Below, piece by piece: positions 21,774 through 33,741 of a DNA stretch of 64,000 nucleotides. The stretch comes from Cytospora piceicola. Taxonomy: Eukaryota; Ascomycota; Sordariomycetes; Diaporthales; Cytosporaceae. The translations under genes were made by a program, and so were the position numbers. Under the pieces are notes generated by a model. That model searched no databases. It had not been told where the DNA came from and worked only from the letters and a program-made list of their open reading frames with translations. Within the stretch, counting starts at the first letter, position 1. Every line of letters begins with the position of its first letter. Location: assembly GCA_023375675.1 (NCBI GenBank), contig JALQBC010000012.1:682001-746000 (forward strand), read 5' to 3'.

Positions 21774-24700
21774 ATGGCCAGCTCTTCTCTCTCCCACCTG
21801 TTACACGCCGACCCGGCCCATCCTTATCCTACACGACCAGGATCCAACACCATTGCTGCCCCTCAACTATTATCCACACCCGCCAACTACACATATCCCG
21901 CACCACCCAGCACCGTGTCGCCAGCAGCGTCCGGAGCCTCTCACCCAACACCTGCTGCCACCCCTGCAACTTCACCCAGTGCACCATCCATAGGAGGTGG
22001 GAGCATCAATGGAAACGCAAACTCATCCACCACGTCAAGGGGCCACGCCGCCAACACCAGCCTGTATCAGTGTGCCGACTGTCTGAAGAGGTATTCCCGG
22101 CCAGAACACCTTCAAAGACACATTGCCACTCACACCTTGGGGAAGCGCTTCATCTGCGATGTATGTCTTCATTCCGAGCTGAACTTGGAAGCCGGCAAAC
22201 CCACAACATTACAGTACTAATGCCACAAATGATTTAGGTCTGTGGGAAAGCCTTTGGGCGAGCTGATCTCTTGAAGAGACACCGCGCCAACCACGATGAT
22301 GATGGCAAAGGTATCAAGAGGCGGCGCATCAACTCGTCCCCTGGCGCTGGTCGTGTCGCTCACGCTTGCCAGGCCTGTGCGAAAGCCAGGGTAAAGTGTG
22401 AGGAGGTCAAGCCATGTTCGAGATGTCGCAGCCGCAACTTGACATGCGAATATGCTTCCTCCGAGGCGGGCTCCGCTGCTGCCATGCACCTTTTGCATCT
22501 TTCTGCAAATGCCCACTCCAGTGCTGCCGCTGCCGCAACTCCTTCCGCATGTATTGACCCATCTTCAGCCCACGGGGTGATTCCTGTTACAGCAGCGCAT
22601 AGTCAGTCGACATCCTCCCATGGAGCTCAGACTGGACACCTCCAGGGGTTCCACACCACTGCCGCGTCTGTGATGACGAATCCGGCTCACGCCAGGTCGA
22701 CAGGTAGCAGCCCTTCGATATTAGCGACCAATCCACCAATAAACAACGAAGCTGCGCAACTACCTACCCCTGAGGCCATTATCGACCAAAGTGAGTGGCG
22801 TCGTCTTTTTTACTCCTTATTTTTGAGCCATGTTTATCTTGGCGGACCCTCATAATCTCTACCTCCCCTCGTGCCCCCATGTGCCTCATTTCGCGTCTGT
22901 ATTCATGTATTGTGGGGCGACCTTATATATTCCCTTTTGCAGTCATGCCTACTGTGTCTTTGCTGTCTTCCCTTGCTTGACTCTGCGTGGGATCATTTTT
23001 CATTAGCTTCTCTTGTCACGTCTTCTCTGGCTTGCTTATACGCGGTTAGGAGCCGCCACAAGCCGACGCCCCTGCAGATTAGTGTTTGTAACCATTCGAA
23101 CAAGTCCACTAACGATGGAGGATGAAGGCCATCCGGACAATCGTCATGAGCCATATCGAGGCCAACCTGTAGTAGACATGAACCGGCTTCCCTTCTCGGA
23201 TTTCCTTCGAGACGTTCTTTACGACCAACAACAACAGCAAATTCACCACTCCAGGATGGTCGAAGCACAGGGTCTTGCTGTGCTAGACTTCTGTGACGAC
23301 GGCAATTTGGATATGAACGACCTCGACTTCGGCATGCTCGACAACTGGAACGTTGGAAATGTTCAAGGCTTGCTTGCAACGGATCCGAATCTGGCCAATT
23401 TCGTCTCCAACCAACCAGAAGACTCGGCAGCAGACATGTCTCGGATGCGCCAGCGCCTGGTCAAGATATGGACGGATTCGCCGTGGCGGTGGCAGCCCGA
23501 CGGACATAAAGACAACATTCATAACCAAAAGAACGGTCTTCCGATAGCCGATATAAGCAGCACACAGCTACGGCCAGATAGAATCATACAGGACAAACTG
23601 GATCCATCCGGACGGGACAAGATCCTTGCTATTGTTTTGAGTACATGCCAGAACAATTCCATGCTGAGCCGCGTTGCGTCTTCCTTCCCTTCGAACGAGG
23701 TCATGGATTCACTGGTTCATATATTCCTAGCCTGGCACTTGTGTCAAGTGTCAGAATTTGTCCATTTTAGCAGCTTTTCCTTGAACTTGCAGTGCCCCGA
23801 GTGGTTGGCCGTTGCGGCTTCAGCAGGGGCTGTATTGACGCCTGTGCAAACCCTCCGAAAGTTTGGCTTTGCCTTACAGGAGGCAGTTCGTAAGTCACTC
23901 CATGATACCACGGCATCTAGACCTGGCGGCTGATGAAAAACATAGGTGTTGCAATCCCAAACAGATTCGAGGACAACAACTCCAATGTTCAGAATCAGAG
24001 TTTAGTCCAGGCCCTTGTTTTGAGCCAAGATATTGGGCTATGGAGTGGCAACCGGCGGCGTATGGAGATTGCTGAATGCCGTAAGGTCCCCCCACCCCCT
24101 CACTCCGATCGAATTGCGAGAAATGCGCTGACTTTCAACTCCGCAAGATCTCAATATACCCATCACCATGATCCGGGGCAGAGGCAGCTTCCAAAAGCCA
24201 TCATATCCGCCATTCCATGTCAGCCCGGCAGATGAAGGTGCCGCCCTGGAAGAGAAGTGGCAATCATGGTGTCGTAGAGAGTCTTGGAAAAGGTCAGCCG
24301 TCCTTCCTTGAAGGCCAAACCCACTGAATTTAGAATCTTACACATTTTGCAGACTTATCTTCCATTTGTATCTCAGAGACGCACAAATGTCCATGACGAC
24401 CATGAACAACCCTCACATATCCTACGCGGAAATTACATTACCGCTCCCTGAGGCTCGGGAACTTTGGTTTGCAAAGACAGCGCAAGAATGGAAGATACAA
24501 TATCTGGAGAGGAAGTCAGGCCAGAACAACCGGCCGCCTTCGCTGGGTGACCTATTCCGCGATATCAACCTGATAGCAACCGAACAACACCGGCTTGACG
24601 TCCAGTATACCATGTCGATCTACCTCCACGGCTTCTGGGCCCTGATACGCGAATACCGCCAGATGCACAACATCTACCGGTGGCAGTCCTTCTCACCAAC

Positions 24701-25445
24701 CACAGCAGGCAACCCGAACGTACTGCTTCAGTCCCGCCACCAGGAACTCGTCAAGATGCTCGAGCAGTTTCAGGCCACCACGGCCCAGAACTGGCCGCAG
24801 ATCCTCAGCGCCCAGGAGAACGTCGTGCTCAACCTCCTCCTCATGAACCTCCACGTCAGCCTCGAGGACCTTCAGCTCTTCTCGGGTAAGGAGGGCGACG
24901 ACCAGGCTAAGCGCATCTACCCGGCCCTGCAGCGCTGGGCACAGAGCGCCGAGGCCCGCCGGGCGATGTGGCACGCGGGCCAGGTGCTCCGATGGGCCAA
25001 GGAATTCCCCCCTGGCCACCTCAAGGATTTCTACGCCGTCGCGGTGCACCATACCGCCCTGGCGGTGTGGACCTGGGGTGTGGTGACGCGGGCGCTGCGT
25101 CGCAACGCGGGGCTGCAGCCCGGGTACGATCACAGCGAGCCGGTGGTGTACCTCGACGGTACGGACGTGAACCACGCGGCGGCGGCTCGGTTTATGGGCT
25201 ATGGCACGGGCCGGCCTGCCATCCGGGGGCCTGTGAGGACAGGGCCTGGTGGTGTTCGGGACAGCGCCGGGGGCGGGGGCGGCGTGTTGGACAGCCTTGT
25301 GGAGGAGCCCAAGTCGTCAATGGGGGTGGTTGAGGACATCTTCCGGGCGAACTTTCCGGAAGGGCACGTCGCACCCATCGTGGAGAACTTGTGTCATCTG
25401 ATCAAGCAGCTGGGCAATGCAGCCTGGGCTGTTGGTCTTGGATAG
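21774..25445 (+). CDS. Hybrid C2H2 / Zn(II)2Cys6 transcription factor
   Basis: A nuclear regulator of 1050 residues in six exons (21774-22160, 22238-22790, 23050-23889, 23946-24080, 24148-24292, 24353-25445). Residues about 95-150 form two tandem C2H2 fingers: YQCADCLKRYSRPEHLQRH and ICDVCGKAFGRADLLKRH, split by intron 1. A fungal binuclear cluster follows: ACQACAKARVKC, then EEVKPCSRCRSRNLTC (CX2CX6CX5CX2CX6C). After a serine/alanine-rich linker comes the fungal-specific regulatory domain, seen in segments such as LVLSQDIGLWSGNRRRMEI and ISYAEITLPLPEARELWFA. The third exon joins in frame only through the GGTTAG acceptor, giving a 259-nt intron. Fungal factors with both finger types exist, but the target of this one is unknown. 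It sits between the metabolic gene set and the P450, so it may be a pathway regulator; that is inference. Confidence 0.92.
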
Positions 25446-26006
25446 GATATAGGATGGGGATAATCGAGATTGGATGGATATAATGTCACTAGCGTGCAGT
25501 GGAGAAAGTTAATGGTTACATATTAGAAAATGGTTATGAGATGTATGCGAACGGAACTTGTTGGAGATTAGTGTGAGATACCTACAGAGAGTGCCACATT
25601 TCCAATCACTGCCTAGGTCTATTATAAGAACACCAGTCATTCAGACCACGTCGATAGGTGCTTGCAGGAACAAAACAGTTCATTGTGTCACACTTCGTTT
25701 GGAACTCTGAGCAAACAGGTACATGCCGCACACGGCGTTTCGATGTTGATTCATCATGATGCCAACTGAACAATGCTCTTCAAGGCCAAAATCAAACATA
25801 AAATAGCGAAACGTGATCAGCTATGGGGTCGTAACCCCTCCATCATGTTGAGGCACCCTTCCCAAGAAAGTCAAGATTCCACCGTGTGTCATCCTGTGCG
25901 ACAAAATCCACGTTCCACATGCATATACGAACACTTCCAGGTCATTTGCACACAGACAGACAGACAGACACACACACACACACACACACACACAGAGGCT
26001 CGGCCC
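25446..26006. other. Convergent intergenic region with CA microsatellite
   Basis: Lies between the stops of the transcription factor and the P450. A (CAGA)n run followed by about fourteen CA dinucleotides spans roughly 25956-25994, inside the P450 3' UTR. Confidence 0.6.
25956..25994. repeat. CAGA/CA microsatellite
   Basis: Four to five CAGA units run into about fourteen CA units. This is a simple-sequence repeat likely to vary between isolates. Confidence 0.9.
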
Positions 26007-27813
26007 CTATGCACCATCCTTGGCCTCCCAGAAAGCGACATGCACACCGTCACCAGGCTGCAGCACAATCTCCGCCTTGAGGGTGGGCTTGCCACCATCG
26101 ACCTCGTGCATGAAGCCCTCGACCCTGTCGAAGCGCTGGAACATCCTCGTCAGGACGTAGCCCATCTCGGTCAGCGCAAATTGCTGACCGATGCAGATGC
26201 GCGGCCCGCCATTGAATGGCACGTACTGCCAGGGCCTGGGCTGCCAGACGTGCCACCTCTCGGGGGAGAACTCGTCGACGGGCCTGAAGCCGGGCGACGC
26301 GGGCGGGTACAGGTCCGCGCGGCGCTGCATGCCCAGCGTGGTGTAGCCGACGGGGGTGTCCTTGAGCACGGCGACGGGCTGCGTGCCGTCGGGCCCGCCG
26401 CCGCGCGGGAGCGTCGTGTCCCGCAGGGCGAAGCGCACGTTGAACGGCACGACCGGGTAGAGCCGCAGCGTCTCGTTCATGACGTTCTGCAGGTACTTCA
26501 TCCCCTTCAGGTCGGCGTAGGTCGGCGTCCTGTCGGGCCCGACCACGGACAGGATCTCGTTCCGGAGCCTCTTGACGACTTCCGGGTGGCGGCTGAGCTC
26601 GTATATAGCCCACGACAGGGTGGCGGCTGTGGTGTCCCGTCCTGCCAGGAGTACAGCGACGAGCTGGTCGCGCAGAACTTTGGGGTCGCGGGTGTAGGAG
26701 GCGAGCTCGTGCAGAAAGGTGTATGACATGTCGGATTTGGTCTTCGACGCGAGCTCCTCGGGGGACAGGTCAAGGGCCTGCTGGACGTACTGGTTGATGA
26801 ATTCGTTCATAGTCGCCAGGCAGCGCCGGAAGCGCTTCTTGGGCATGAATTTGCTGGGCGTGGGCCCGATGCGGGCGATGATATTTTGAATGTGCTGCAC
26901 TTCATTGAAGGCGTCTGCAAATTCCTGTCGGGTGTTGCTATATGGGCTATATCAGTTCCGATGGCTCTCCTCCATGCTTTGGGCCACTTTTGTTTGGGGA
27001 AAAACGGGGAGGGGGTGCCACTTACCTGAGAGACTTGACATCTTTGCCCAGGAGGAAATCAGTAGCCACGTCTAGGCTGTACCGGAAGAGCAGGTCACTG
27101 ATTTCTATCACCTTACCATTCACGGCATTCATATTGACCTCCTGATCCTCTCCATCAAGGGCACCCCCGTTTGCCATGGCCCTGAAGAACGTATCAAGGT
27201 GCGACTCGAAGCATTGGAGGTGACTTATCCGGTCTCTAATGAATTGCGGCCTCAGGAGCTGGCGGCTGGTATGCCACATCTGGCCATCGGTCACGAAGAT
27301 GCTGTCTCCGAGGAAGTCCCTCCACTCCCTGTGGAAGATCTCGCCCTTTCCAAAATCCTGGAACTGCGTTGCCAGAATGGCCTTGATGTTCTCCGGGTCG
27401 GCTGTGAATACGGCACGCCTACCAAGGGCCCTCATTTCCGTAGTGAACATGCCATTGCCGTCAGCGTCTGTCTCACTGTCCTTGAAGTAGTCATACCACT
27501 TGTCGAGATTCTTATGGTTGATGGTAGCTTGAACGGTGTAGTATATTATGTCAAGAGCCCAAGGGATCTTTGTGGGAATGCTCCGGGCCCTGGCGCCGAG
27601 TTTGTTGATGCGATGGCACTCCTGGAGTCGATTAATCCAGCCGGAGAGGACGTAAGTGCCAATAAGGAGTATGATAACCGCCGTGAGGGAGGTGTGCTCC
27701 CAGAACAGTCCTACCAGATCCATGGCGACTGGTTTGAGGAATAGTGCTAGGACGAGAGTAGTATCAATGAGCTTGGAAAAAGCAAGGCCTATTGAGTCGA
27801 ACAAGAAACTCAA
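26007..27813 (-). CDS. Cytochrome P450, CYP52-like (alkane/fatty-acid hydroxylase clan)
   Basis: A 572-residue P450 in two exons (27813-27026, 26937-26007). An N-terminal membrane anchor is followed by the CYP52-type stretches FGKGEIFHREWRDFLGDSIF and GQMWHTSRQLLRPQF. The I-helix oxygen-binding motif is AGRDTTAATLSW, the K-helix is ETLRLYPVVPFNVR (ExxR), and the haem loop is PFNGGPRICIGQQFAL with the cysteine ligand. CYP52-clan enzymes usually hydroxylate the terminal carbon of fatty acids or alkanes at the ER. The start at 27813 gives two hydrophobic segments. A second ATG 30 codons on (27723) would leave one anchor and is a real alternative. Confidence 0.93.
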
Positions 27814-29483
27814 GTATCCGATGCACGGCAGTACATGTTTCTAGAGAAACAAGGGACTGCTACGGATGGCAGGCAAGGTGCCAAGTCTCCCCCTCCGTGC
27901 GATCGCTTGGTGAGATACAATATACACATGAAAGGTATTCGACAAAAGAGGGAAGGCGGTTTCTAGACCAGAGAGCCTACCAGGATTGTTGAGTAGACTT
28001 GAGTGAAGCGCAGTCCACACGTCGAGGGGAGAGTGGAATCGAGCCTGAAAGAGCTACCTAGGTACCTAGGTAGTATTGGGAACAACTGCTGCATCCCTTT
28101 TCTCCCCTTTCTTCCTTCCGAAGTCTCTTACTTGTTACCGAGATTCAGTTCGAGGAAAGACGGCCTAGGGTATGGGGGAAGATCTACCTAGGCAGAGTCC
28201 CTCCCTATGAGTGATGTAGCTTATATCGGTAACTAGTCCATGATGCCCGAAAGGGCCCCTCGGGCTGCATAGGGCAGGTGACTATAGTAGGGTGCTGCAA
28301 GTGACAACCTTGAGAGCCATTGGTAACGTCTGAACGGTCGACCCCTGGAGTGACTTGACGCTTGCAGATGACCGGGCCGCAATGTGTGATGGGATTTTCA
28401 TCCTGAGGCAGTGCGGAATACAACTTGTTGCCCTACTTGTCCCGTGTAGTGTAGAAAAGGGCCAAGCCGAGCGATATACGCCGAGCGATACACGCTTGGA
28501 CAAGATGGGAAAGCAGCTCGCAACCCCGTAGTGGAGATCAAAGAGGACCTAGATGGGCATCCAGGAAAGCCCTGTCCTCTACCATTGTTCCAACAGACAC
28601 AAGATGAAATAGGTACGTAAACAAAACGAGAATTGTCGACTAAAAAGCAAGCAATCAGAGCCTATTGTTGGGCGCCTTGACCTCGAGATTTGCAATCGAT
28701 CGACCGCACTCGGATGCTCGGGACGGATGACGAAGCCAGTGATCCAAGAGTCGTAAGCGACCACCGAGTCTGCTGCAAAAGGGTGTGCGAGCGGGACTGC
28801 TGACAATGACAGGCAGGCAGGCAATATGTACCTAATTCGATTGTGCAAGCCAAGCCCGTGACAACCTCACAGCTTGTGCTTCTGGACGCGGGGAAGAATG
28901 CGCGGCATGGTTCCGTCAATTGGTATGGCTTTGTTCCGCATGTTGAGGCTCGGTTGACGATGTCGACATGTATGTGTATGAGGCACTCGACAAATATTAT
29001 TCTTCCTTCAGTTCCTTCCCGGCCGAGACATAGTGTGGACACCTCTGTGGATGATTATGCCAAAGACGATTCGTTACTTGTCGTACTTGCCAAACGTGTA
29101 CGATGAAGGAGGTTGACACTTGGTTGATCGTGCATTGACTGCAACCCACTCAGCACCGGTCGGTCGGTTTAGGAACCATCAAGGTTACCCATCCGCCGTA
29201 ATGTGCACAGGGCCAGTGTAACTACCGCTACCGCGTTTCCCACCGCGACGTGGACAGAACCCCTTTAAGCCACCGACCCCTGCGTTATGTGCACAGTGAA
29301 AGTAAATACCTACGGCAGTCACGAACAGATTCATCAAGGCAACTGCGTTTCTTTTGCATGCTCTCTTGCCTCGTACTTGGCTCATCAGACTCCATACCCC
29401 ATCTCACGAGATAGCCAAGGCCTTATTCCTATCGCTGTTGCAGAATTCTCATCAGTCGATTGCTCATCTTCAACGCATCCGCC
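27814..29483. promoter_or_regulatory. Divergent intergenic region (P450 / tubulin cofactor A)
   Basis: About 1.7 kb holds the promoters of two outward-facing genes. A perfect nested palindrome of the CCTAGG type lies at 28053-28073 and a partial copy at 28181-28191. The direct repeat CCGAGCGATA occurs twice at 28467-28493. No coding frame was supported. Confidence 0.5.
28053..28073. repeat. TACCTAGGTA-type perfect palindrome
   Basis: A nested palindrome centred on GGTACC with CTACCTAGG and CCTAGGTAG arms. Confidence 0.82.
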
Positions 29484-29921
29484 ATGGCTCCCCCAAGCGC
29501 TCTCGCCGTTGCGACGTCGTCGGTCCAGCGCCTCGTCAAGGAGGAGACTTACTATCACAAGGAGCTCGCCAGCCAACAAACCCGGGTCGAGAAGCTCGAG
29601 AAGGACATCAAGGATGGCAGCAAGGATCTGGACGAGAACGCCGAGTACGTCCTGAAGCAAGAGGTACTGTGTCATGGCCACTCCTGTTCAAACACTGCTC
29701 TTAGTCACCATGCTAATAATCACTTGGTACAGAAACAAGCTATGGACGAAACTAGAAACGTCTTCGGCCCTCTCCGCAATCGCATTACCGATGCTGTATT
29801 GAAGCTGGAGGAGCAGATTGCCATTGGCGAGAGTAGTGCTGAGGAGAGTGCCCAGACCGAGTTGGCCAAGGCGAAGGAGGTGCTGATCCAGGGACAGAAG
29901 ACTCTCAACACCGAGGCTTAG
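29484..29921 (+). CDS. TBCA: Tubulin-specific chaperone A (tubulin folding cofactor A)
   Basis: A 122-residue, nearly all-helical protein in two exons (29484-29663, 29733-29921; branch CTAAT before the acceptor). It has the family pattern VQRLVKEETYYHKELASQQ near the N-terminus, a KLEKDIKDG turn, and a second and third helix (NVFGPLRNRITDAVLKLE and onward), forming the known three-helix bundle. Cofactor A (Rbl2 in budding yeast) binds free beta-tubulin in the cytosol and protects the cell from its excess. Length and motif spacing agree with the family. Confidence 0.95.
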   Translation: MAPPSALAVATSSVQRLVKEETYYHKELASQQTRVEKLEKDIKDGSKDLDENAEYVLKQEVLCHGHSCSNTALSHHANNHLVQKQAMDETRNVFGPLRNRITDAVLKLEEQIAIGESSAEESAQTELAKAKEVLIQGQKTLNTEA

Positions 29922-30307
29922 AGTTTTTCGGTTCCACTGAGGAGATTGATCGTAATGCTAGGGGTCGCGTGGACAATGGCAGTTTAGACGAGGTGTGGAC
30001 TATGCAATCGCGGCTACTTGTGGTCTCACATGGGTCACTGATGAAACTGCATCACTGTCCCAGAGCCGCGGAGAAATCAATGCCACGCCCGGGATATGTG
30101 AAAAGAAGAGATCATGGCTCACCCAACCTAGCGAGAGCTTTAAGGAGCATTGACAGAACGTCACTTTTAAGGGGTATCTTGTACATACTCTACAGGGTCA
30201 AATGGCCGGACTGGCCGTTTTTGCATTCACCCTCGTTCACCCTCGTTCACCCTCATTTTCCCGAAATCACCAGTCTCGGAGTCTTCCCCAAGCCACCAGT
30301 GCCAATC
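29922..30307. other. Convergent 3' regions
   Basis: Lies between the TBCA and THO7 stops. It contains three near-perfect tandem copies of CACCCTCGTT at about 30227-30256. Nothing coding was seen. Confidence 0.55.
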
Positions 30308-31432
30308 TCACTCTTGAGAGATGTCCATCTTGTCCTCAGCGTTTTGTCCCTCCACAGTAATCTGCGGGGTCGACGTCGTAGCCTCCTCTCGAGGCGAATC
30401 ATTCATCTCGACATCTTCACCCTCCTCGGCTTCTTCATGCTGTGCCGACCTCGCAGGTGATGCTTCTCTGCTGCCAGACCGACTGCCCGCTTGAGACAAG
30501 CTCCCAGGTATATCTGGTCTAGGCTTCAGTCCGGCATCATTTGTGCCCGGGGCAGGGCTATCCCGCATGGGTGTCCTTCCGCCCATCGAGATCGGTCGTG
30601 GTGTCGAGTCACCGGTATCTCCCAGACCCTTCGGCACAGCTGAAGCCACGCCGGCACCATCCGGCCTAGGTGTAGCATTTCCACTCGCACTTCCCGGCCG
30701 TGGCGTTTGGCCATCTGCCCCACCATCACCGTCTCCGCTGGCATCTTCGTCCATGCCCTCTCTCCGCTCAACCTCCTCCTTCTCATCACGAATGAGCCGT
30801 CGTAGCCTCATGCTCTCGTCCATAATCCGGTTGAACTGCTCCTTCCTCTCCCTCCACGTAACCGCGTACGTCTCACGTTCTTCCTCGAGCTGCTTGCATT
30901 CCTCCTCTAGTTTCTCGAGTGATGCCTCCGCCTTGGGCCTCTCCTGCAGGGCTTTATTGTCGATGATCTTTTTCGCCAGCGCGTCCCACTGCGTCCTCTG
31001 CGCGCGTGTTGCCTGGGCCTCGGCGAGCTGGACACGCAGTTGCGCCGTGTTCTCCTTCACCTTGGCGCAGGTTTCGAGGATGGCGACGCGTTCGGAGGAG
31101 TATTTCTCGCGCTGCTCGGCGTTGGCAGACTGGAGGAACTGCAGCCGGCCGATGGTGTAGTCGAAGGCGGCGAAGTCGAAGGTGATGTCTTCTTTCAGCT
31201 GGGCGAAGTCGGTCCTGCCTTCGCCGTTCTCCTGCGCTGGGTGGTCGCCATTGCTCGTGGTGCCCTCGGGCGGCGGGGTGAGGGCCTGGCGGACCTTGGT
31301 GTTGGCGAGGTTGTGGATGGCGGCAAGACGCTTGGTGATGCGTTTGAAGGGCTTCTCTTCGATGCTGAAGAGGCGCGACTTGTGGAGCTGGTTTTCCTCC
31401 TCTAGGTCGAGGAGCTGCCAGGAAGACGCCAT
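30308..31432 (-). CDS. thoc7: THO complex subunit 7
   Basis: Intron-less 374-residue protein. The N-terminal third has the THOC7/Mft1 signature: LEEENQLHKSRLFSIEEKPF, RLAAIHNLANTKVRQAL, and FAAFDYTIGRLQFLQSANAEQ. A long coiled coil follows (EKLEEECKQLEEERETYAVT to about residue 230). The C-terminal 150 residues are a Pro/Ser/Gly-rich disordered tail, as often seen in filamentous fungi. THO couples transcription elongation by RNA polymerase II to mRNP assembly and export in the nucleus and limits R-loops. Confidence 0.93.
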   Translation of the reverse strand: MASSWQLLDLEEENQLHKSRLFSIEEKPFKRITKRLAAIHNLANTKVRQALTPPPEGTTSNGDHPAQENGEGRTDFAQLKEDITFDFAAFDYTIGRLQFLQSANAEQREKYSSERVAILETCAKVKENTAQLRVQLAEAQATRAQRTQWDALAKKIIDNKALQERPKAEASLEKLEEECKQLEEERETYAVTWRERKEQFNRIMDESMRLRRLIRDEKEEVERREGMDEDASGDGDGGADGQTPRPGSASGNATPRPDGAGVASAVPKGLGDTGDSTPRPISMGGRTPMRDSPAPGTNDAGLKPRPDIPGSLSQAGSRSGSREASPARSAQHEEAEEGEDVEMNDSPREEATTSTPQITVEGQNAEDKMDISQE

Positions 31433-32168
31433 GATTGTACTTTCTTGCGGGGGCTACTTGAGCGAAGATCGAAGGTTATTGGATTGGTTGCGACAATCAA
31501 CTGACGTGAGAACTAAATCTCCTTGTTGGCGACGTTCGAGCTGCAGCGATCACTATAGTCTCGGAAAGTTGTTGATGCTAGAATTCACCGGCAGACGTTG
31601 GGTGGGCTTAAGGTACTACTCTGGGTTTAGCGTTTTGATTTTACCTAGGTAAGTCCTAAAGCTTCCAAATTTAGCAGTAACTGGGAGATGTCATAGGTAA
31701 CGCTTCGATACACAGGTACGGAACACAGTCGGGGCTAACGACGACCAGCCACAATGCGCTGACTTGAAGGTTAATGATTCCTACTTCACCTTCGCTTCAA
31801 CCTCCCAACAACACCTAAAATTATTTAATTATAGTTGTCAGTCCTGGAGACGTCCATTTGTATCGCATTCTTCAGACACGTGCCCTATCTTTCGCAGGAA
31901 ACAATGGGACCGGGTATGCTGGTAGTCCCCGTCTCGTCAACCCATAATTCTCTATTCACAGTTGAATGGTCTCCTTTCCCATTGTCCTTCTGATATTTGG
32001 GCATTCCATCAGCCACTTCTGGATCAAAGGCGACAACACCTCGAACGCTGCGAATACTGCCTACCTCTAGGCGACCTCACAGCGCATCCGATTATCTAAT
32101 CCGACCAACAACAACCACCATACTCGAGCGCTCGATATCGAACACAGTGGCGTTCCAAACTATCCAAC
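31433..32168. promoter_or_regulatory. Divergent promoter region (THO7 / elongin A)
   Basis: About 740 bp between two outward-facing genes for transcription factors. A TTACCTAGGTAA palindrome lies at 31641-31652. Confidence 0.5.
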
Positions 32169-33741
32169 ATGTCGGTACCTTCACTCGCCGGCCTTTGTCG
32201 AAAGACAATTTTCGCCAACATAGACGAGCTTTCCTGTAAGCAATCATGCGAGAAATCTCCGCCCCCTTTGTCCATTTCCTGTGTGTCGCGAATTGTTGCG
32301 ATCTCAGGAATTCCAGGGGCTGTGTCCACATACCAACATTTGGGTATTGTCCCCGCCACATAGGAGATAAGTACTAACTCAACATGATATAGATGTCTCA
32401 ACGCTTCCATATGAGAAATGTCGAGAGATTCTCAAGCACGTCAAAACCGCCCAGCAGCTGGCCGTCATCGAAGAGTACTCCCCCCAGATCGTCGGCGAAG
32501 ACAGCGAGCTATGGGAGGCTTTTATCAGGAAGGAATTTCCTGTGCCCATGAAGAGGAAGAACTACGAGCCCGAGAACCCGCGATCGTGGCGCAAGGTCTA
32601 CGAGAGATATGCAAGGGAGGAGGCAGAGGCAGAGGCCCATGCCTTGGCGCAGCTCGGCGCAACTTTCGCAGGACTCAACAAGCTCAAGCAGCAGAACAGG
32701 ACTAATATCGCCGACCCGCGGCTTCTCCCCAGGATCGGACGCATGGGTGTTCCAAGAAGTCGTGTGAAAGGTTTCGGCTCGGGCGCCGCGACCTTGACCT
32801 TTGGCGGTGGTGCAAGGACGAAGAATGTGGTTCAAAAAGCCAGGAAAGAGGCCATGGAGGTGGCTGCGAGGAAGAAACTTTCTACGCCAATGTTGAACCC
32901 ACGAAAACCCCTAGTGAAAGTGCAGACGGCTCCCGAGTCGATGAGAAATGAGTACCGCATCAAAAAGCAGCCCTCGTTGCTCTCTCAGTCCACAAGGACA
33001 GGCACCAAGCGACCGCGAGAGGTGGACGACGAACGTGCCCAAAGGGAGGCTCGGCTCCTGGCGGCAAAAAAGCCGAAAGTCCAGCCAAATGTGCTGCGCG
33101 ATGAGGAACTCGAAGATTCAAAGGCCGCCACGCCCAAGCCAGCTGTTACTGCCACTTCCAGGTCCGAAGCGTCTTCTAGAGCCAAGAAGTCAATGGGCCT
33201 CTTCTCACGTGCGAACAATCCGTCTCACCAGCAGAACAAGATTATTAAGACTGTCGGCCAGCCTGTCTCGAGGGCCTCGCCTGAGAAGGCTCACAATGCC
33301 TTGAAGCCTCGACCAGGTCATCCTGCGGAATTCGCGAAGAAGCACTCGTCTTCGTCGAGGCCCGCATCTACATCACCACCAGGCCAATCGTCATCTCGCT
33401 CACAAGTTTCGCGTATCAACAATATCACTTCGCGAGTCTCCTCTCCAGGCTCCGAGGACTTTAGGCCCGGAAAGATCGCGCCCAGACGATCATCCCGGTC
33501 TCCCTCGGCCACCTCAGACCTCTTCGGCTCGCCAGAGCCTGGGTCCCCTGATCCTAAGGAGCGAAGGTCATCTTTTGGCGCCCGCGAGGCTGGGACCCCG
33601 TCGAAGCACAACATTGAGGATTCAGATCTTGCTGGCACCAGCTCAGCCGCTACGGCTTCGGAAACTGGGGCGGCGGCGCAGCCGCCTCGGAAGAAGAAGA
33701 AAGTCGATATTTTCATGCGACCTAAGAAAGCCAACCGCTGA
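32169..33741 (+). CDS. ela1: Elongin A-like protein
   Basis: A 471-residue protein in two exons (32169-32235, 32393-33741). The intron has a textbook TACTAAC branch point. The conserved N-terminal block (LPYEKCREILKHVKTAQQL, then the segment around EDSELWEAFIRKEFP and RSWRKVYERYAREEA) is the RNA polymerase II transcription factor SIII subunit A domain, including the BC-box/F-box-like part that contacts elongin C. The remaining 300 residues are basic, Ser/Pro-rich and probably disordered, ending in a KKKKVDIFMRPKK nuclear-localisation-like tail. Elongin A also serves as a cullin-3-type ligase receptor for stalled polymerase in yeast; which role dominates here is not visible. Confidence 0.92.

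Noticed and set aside
25773..26726. 317-codon plus-strand open frame
   Set aside because: It lies antisense to the P450 and is explained by the high third-position GC of that gene; composition is unlike a protein.
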